Assembly (NCBI RefSeq): GCF_036346855.1
Contig: NZ_CP107841.1
Coordinates: 1,116,001 to 1,180,000 of the forward strand
Direction of reading: 5' to 3'
DNA length: 64,000 nucleotides
From: Streptomyces europaeiscabiei
GTDB lineage: Bacteria > Actinomycetota > Actinomycetes > Streptomycetales > Streptomycetaceae
In this document: positions 62,780-64,000 of the stretch, one piece after another
Numbering within the stretch: the stretch's first letter is position 1
How the letters are laid out: each line of letters begins with the position of its first letter
Notes under the pieces: generated by a model
The model's input: the letters and a program-made list of their open reading frames with translations, nothing else
Databases searched by the model: none
Told to the model about the DNA's origin: nothing
Program-made: the position numbers and the translations under genes

Positions 62780-64000
62780 TCATCTTGTCGGTTCCAGTTT
62801 CGGTGCCTCGATCACCTCGCGGTCCGGAGTCAGCCGCGTGTCCCGCCGTACGAGCGCCGCGTACCGCCCTCCGCGCTCCAGCAACTCCTCGTGCGTACCG
62901 CGTTCCACTGCGCGACCGGAGTCCAGTACGACGATCTGATCGGCTTCCCGGACGGTGGAGAGCCGGTGGGCGATGGTGACGGTGGTGCGGTTGGCGGACA
63001 GCGCGTCGATGGCCTGCTGCACCGCGTGCTCGGTACGGGTGTCGAGGGCGCTGGTCGCCTCGTCGAGGATGAGGACGGGCGGGTCGCGCAGGATGGTGCG
63101 GGCGATGGCGAGGCGCTGCTTCTCGCCGCCGGAGAAGCGGTGGCCGCGTTCGCCGACGACCGTGTCGTAGCCGTCGGGCAGGGCCGCGATGTGGTCGTGG
63201 ATCTGGGCCGCCCGCGCCGCCGCGTGGAGTTCCTCGTCGGTGGCGTCCGGCTTGGCGAAGCGCAGGTTGTCGGCGACCGAGGCATGGAAGAGGTACGTCT
63301 CCTGGGAGACGACGCCGATGCCGCGGGCCAGGGTGTCGAAGTCCAGGTCACGTACATCGACCCCGTCGAGAGTGACCCGGCCGCCCGTGACGTCGTACAG
63401 CCTCGGCACCAGACAACCGAGCGTGGACTTGCCGGCGCCGGTCGGCCCGACGACGGCGAGGCTGCCGCCGGCCGGGACGGTCAGGTCGATACCGTCGAGG
63501 ATCGGGCGTGCCTTGGCATCGCTGCCGGGGCTGCCGTGGCCGTCGCCGTCGTAACGGAACTCGACGTTCTCGAAGCGGACCTCGCCCTTGACCTGGTCGA
63601 GGTGGACCGGGCGCTCGGGTTCGGTGATGTCGATGGGCAGGTCGAGGTACTCGAAGATGCGCTGGAAGAGGGCGAGCGAGGCCTGGATCTGGACGCCGGT
63701 GGACAGCAGGCTCACGGTCGGCCGGAACAGGTTCTGCTGGAGCGAGACGAAGGCCACGAGCGTACCGACCGAGACGGACGGGCCACCGAGCTGGAGCGCG
63801 ACGCCTGCGGTCCAGTAGATGACGGCGGGCATGGCGGCCATGACGACGGTGATGACGGCCATGCGCCAGCGCCCGGCCATGTTGACCCTGACCTCCAGGT
63901 CGACGAGCCGCTCGGACTCCCCGGCGAAGGACTTGGTGAGCGAGTCGGCGCGGCCCATCGTGCGGCCGAGCAGGATGCCGCTGACGGACAGCGACTCGGT
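62780..64000 (-). CDS. ABC exporter (fused membrane-ATPase), C-terminal part
   Basis: The frame is open to the window edge, so the N-terminus is missing. The visible part starts inside the transmembrane domain (LTKSFAGESERLVDLEVRVNM to LQQNLFRPTVSLLS). The ATPase has Walker A VGPTGAGKSTLG, Q-loop GVVSQETYLFHASV, signature FSGGEKQRLAIA, Walker B PVLILDEATSALD and H-loop IAHRLSTV. It is a half-size exporter of the MsbA/LmrA/drug type that works as a dimer. Its upstream partner, if any, lies beyond the edge. Confidence 0.93.
   Translation of the reverse strand, partial: TESLSVSGILLGRTMGRADSLTKSFAGESERLVDLEVRVNMAGRWRMAVITVVMAAMPAVIYWTAGVALQLGGPSVSVGTLVAFVSLQQNLFRPTVSLLSTGVQIQASLALFQRIFEYLDLPIDITEPERPVHLDQVKGEVRFENVEFRYDGDGHGSPGSDAKARPILDGIDLTVPAGGSLAVVGPTGAGKSTLGCLVPRLYDVTGGRVTLDGVDVRDLDFDTLARGIGVVSQETYLFHASVADNLRFAKPDATDEELHAAARAAQIHDHIAALPDGYDTVVGERGHRFSGGEKQRLAIARTILRDPPVLILDEATSALDTRTEHAVQQAIDALSANRTTVTIAHRLSTVREADQIVVLDSGRAVERGTHEELLERGGRYAALVRRDTRLTPDREVIEAPKLEPTR

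Noticed and set aside
1..64000. tRNA, rRNA or replication origin
   Set aside because: No cloverleaf with conserved TTCRANY arm, no rRNA segment and no DnaA-box cluster was recognised by eye.

Overview
The window is very GC-rich. Its genes have strong third-position G/C bias, frequent GTG starts and many 4-bp ATGA/GTGA overlaps. It also has many SpoIIE-type phosphatases, IclR regulators, NarL-type two-component systems and secreted glycosidases. All of this points to a Streptomyces or close relative, and the density of accessory genes, tandem repeats and decayed genes suggests a chromosome arm. No rRNA, tRNA, CRISPR array or intact mobile element was seen.

Layout. 1-6458: a cut-off RraA-like gene divergent from a LysR regulator, an SDR oxidoreductase, a SUKH (SMI1/KNR4) protein and a large MalT-like LuxR regulator. 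6945-7330: a 25-27 bp tandem array running into the stop codon of an IlvD/Edd dehydratase gene. 7327-10988: sugar-acid dehydratase, divergent IclR regulator and zinc alcohol dehydrogenase. 11131-11460: a 160-bp direct repeat. 11614-17750: a membrane phosphatase, then a two-gene operon for secreted glycosidases (a large six-hairpin enzyme with two discoidin domains, and a GH43 arabinofuranosidase with a ricin-type CBM) behind a consensus promoter with a palindromic operator. Together with the dehydratase block this suggests use of arabinose-containing polymers.

17824-24386: a multiply frameshifted macro-like pseudogene, a GAF-ANTAR regulator, hemerythrin, a GNAT and a protein O-mannosyltransferase. 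24423-28705: a tightly overlapped five-gene operon of ECF sigma factor, zinc-binding anti-sigma, ABC ATPase, ABC permease and membrane protein. 28820-35204: an ArsR/MFS pair, IclR, a second SpoIIE phosphatase, DJ-1/PfpI and GNAT proteins. 35260-38655: a 1131-residue HEAT-like protein. 38738-40391: fragments of a FecCD permease and a ferric reductase around low-complexity DNA. 40800-44482: two adjacent DUF4139 proteins.

44600-64000: a SARP fragment, a frameshifted small secreted protein, a CASTOR/POLLUX-like channel divergent from a Tat-exported L-amino-acid oxidase, remnants of a sensor kinase and of a xanthine-dehydrogenase FAD subunit, an intact NarL-type sensor/regulator pair, and a decayed sensor kinase with a 7-bp repeat expansion. 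Then comes the most interesting locus: a metacaspase-like protease with an N-terminal peptidoglycan-binding domain, preceded by an unrecognised protein with a fourfold amphipathic repeat. After it lie a DHFR-like reductase, a serine-recombinase fragment, a YjbQ protein, a decayed sulfonate-transport locus with a leader-peptide-like motif, a flavoprotein monooxygenase, a short MltG and a truncated ABC exporter.
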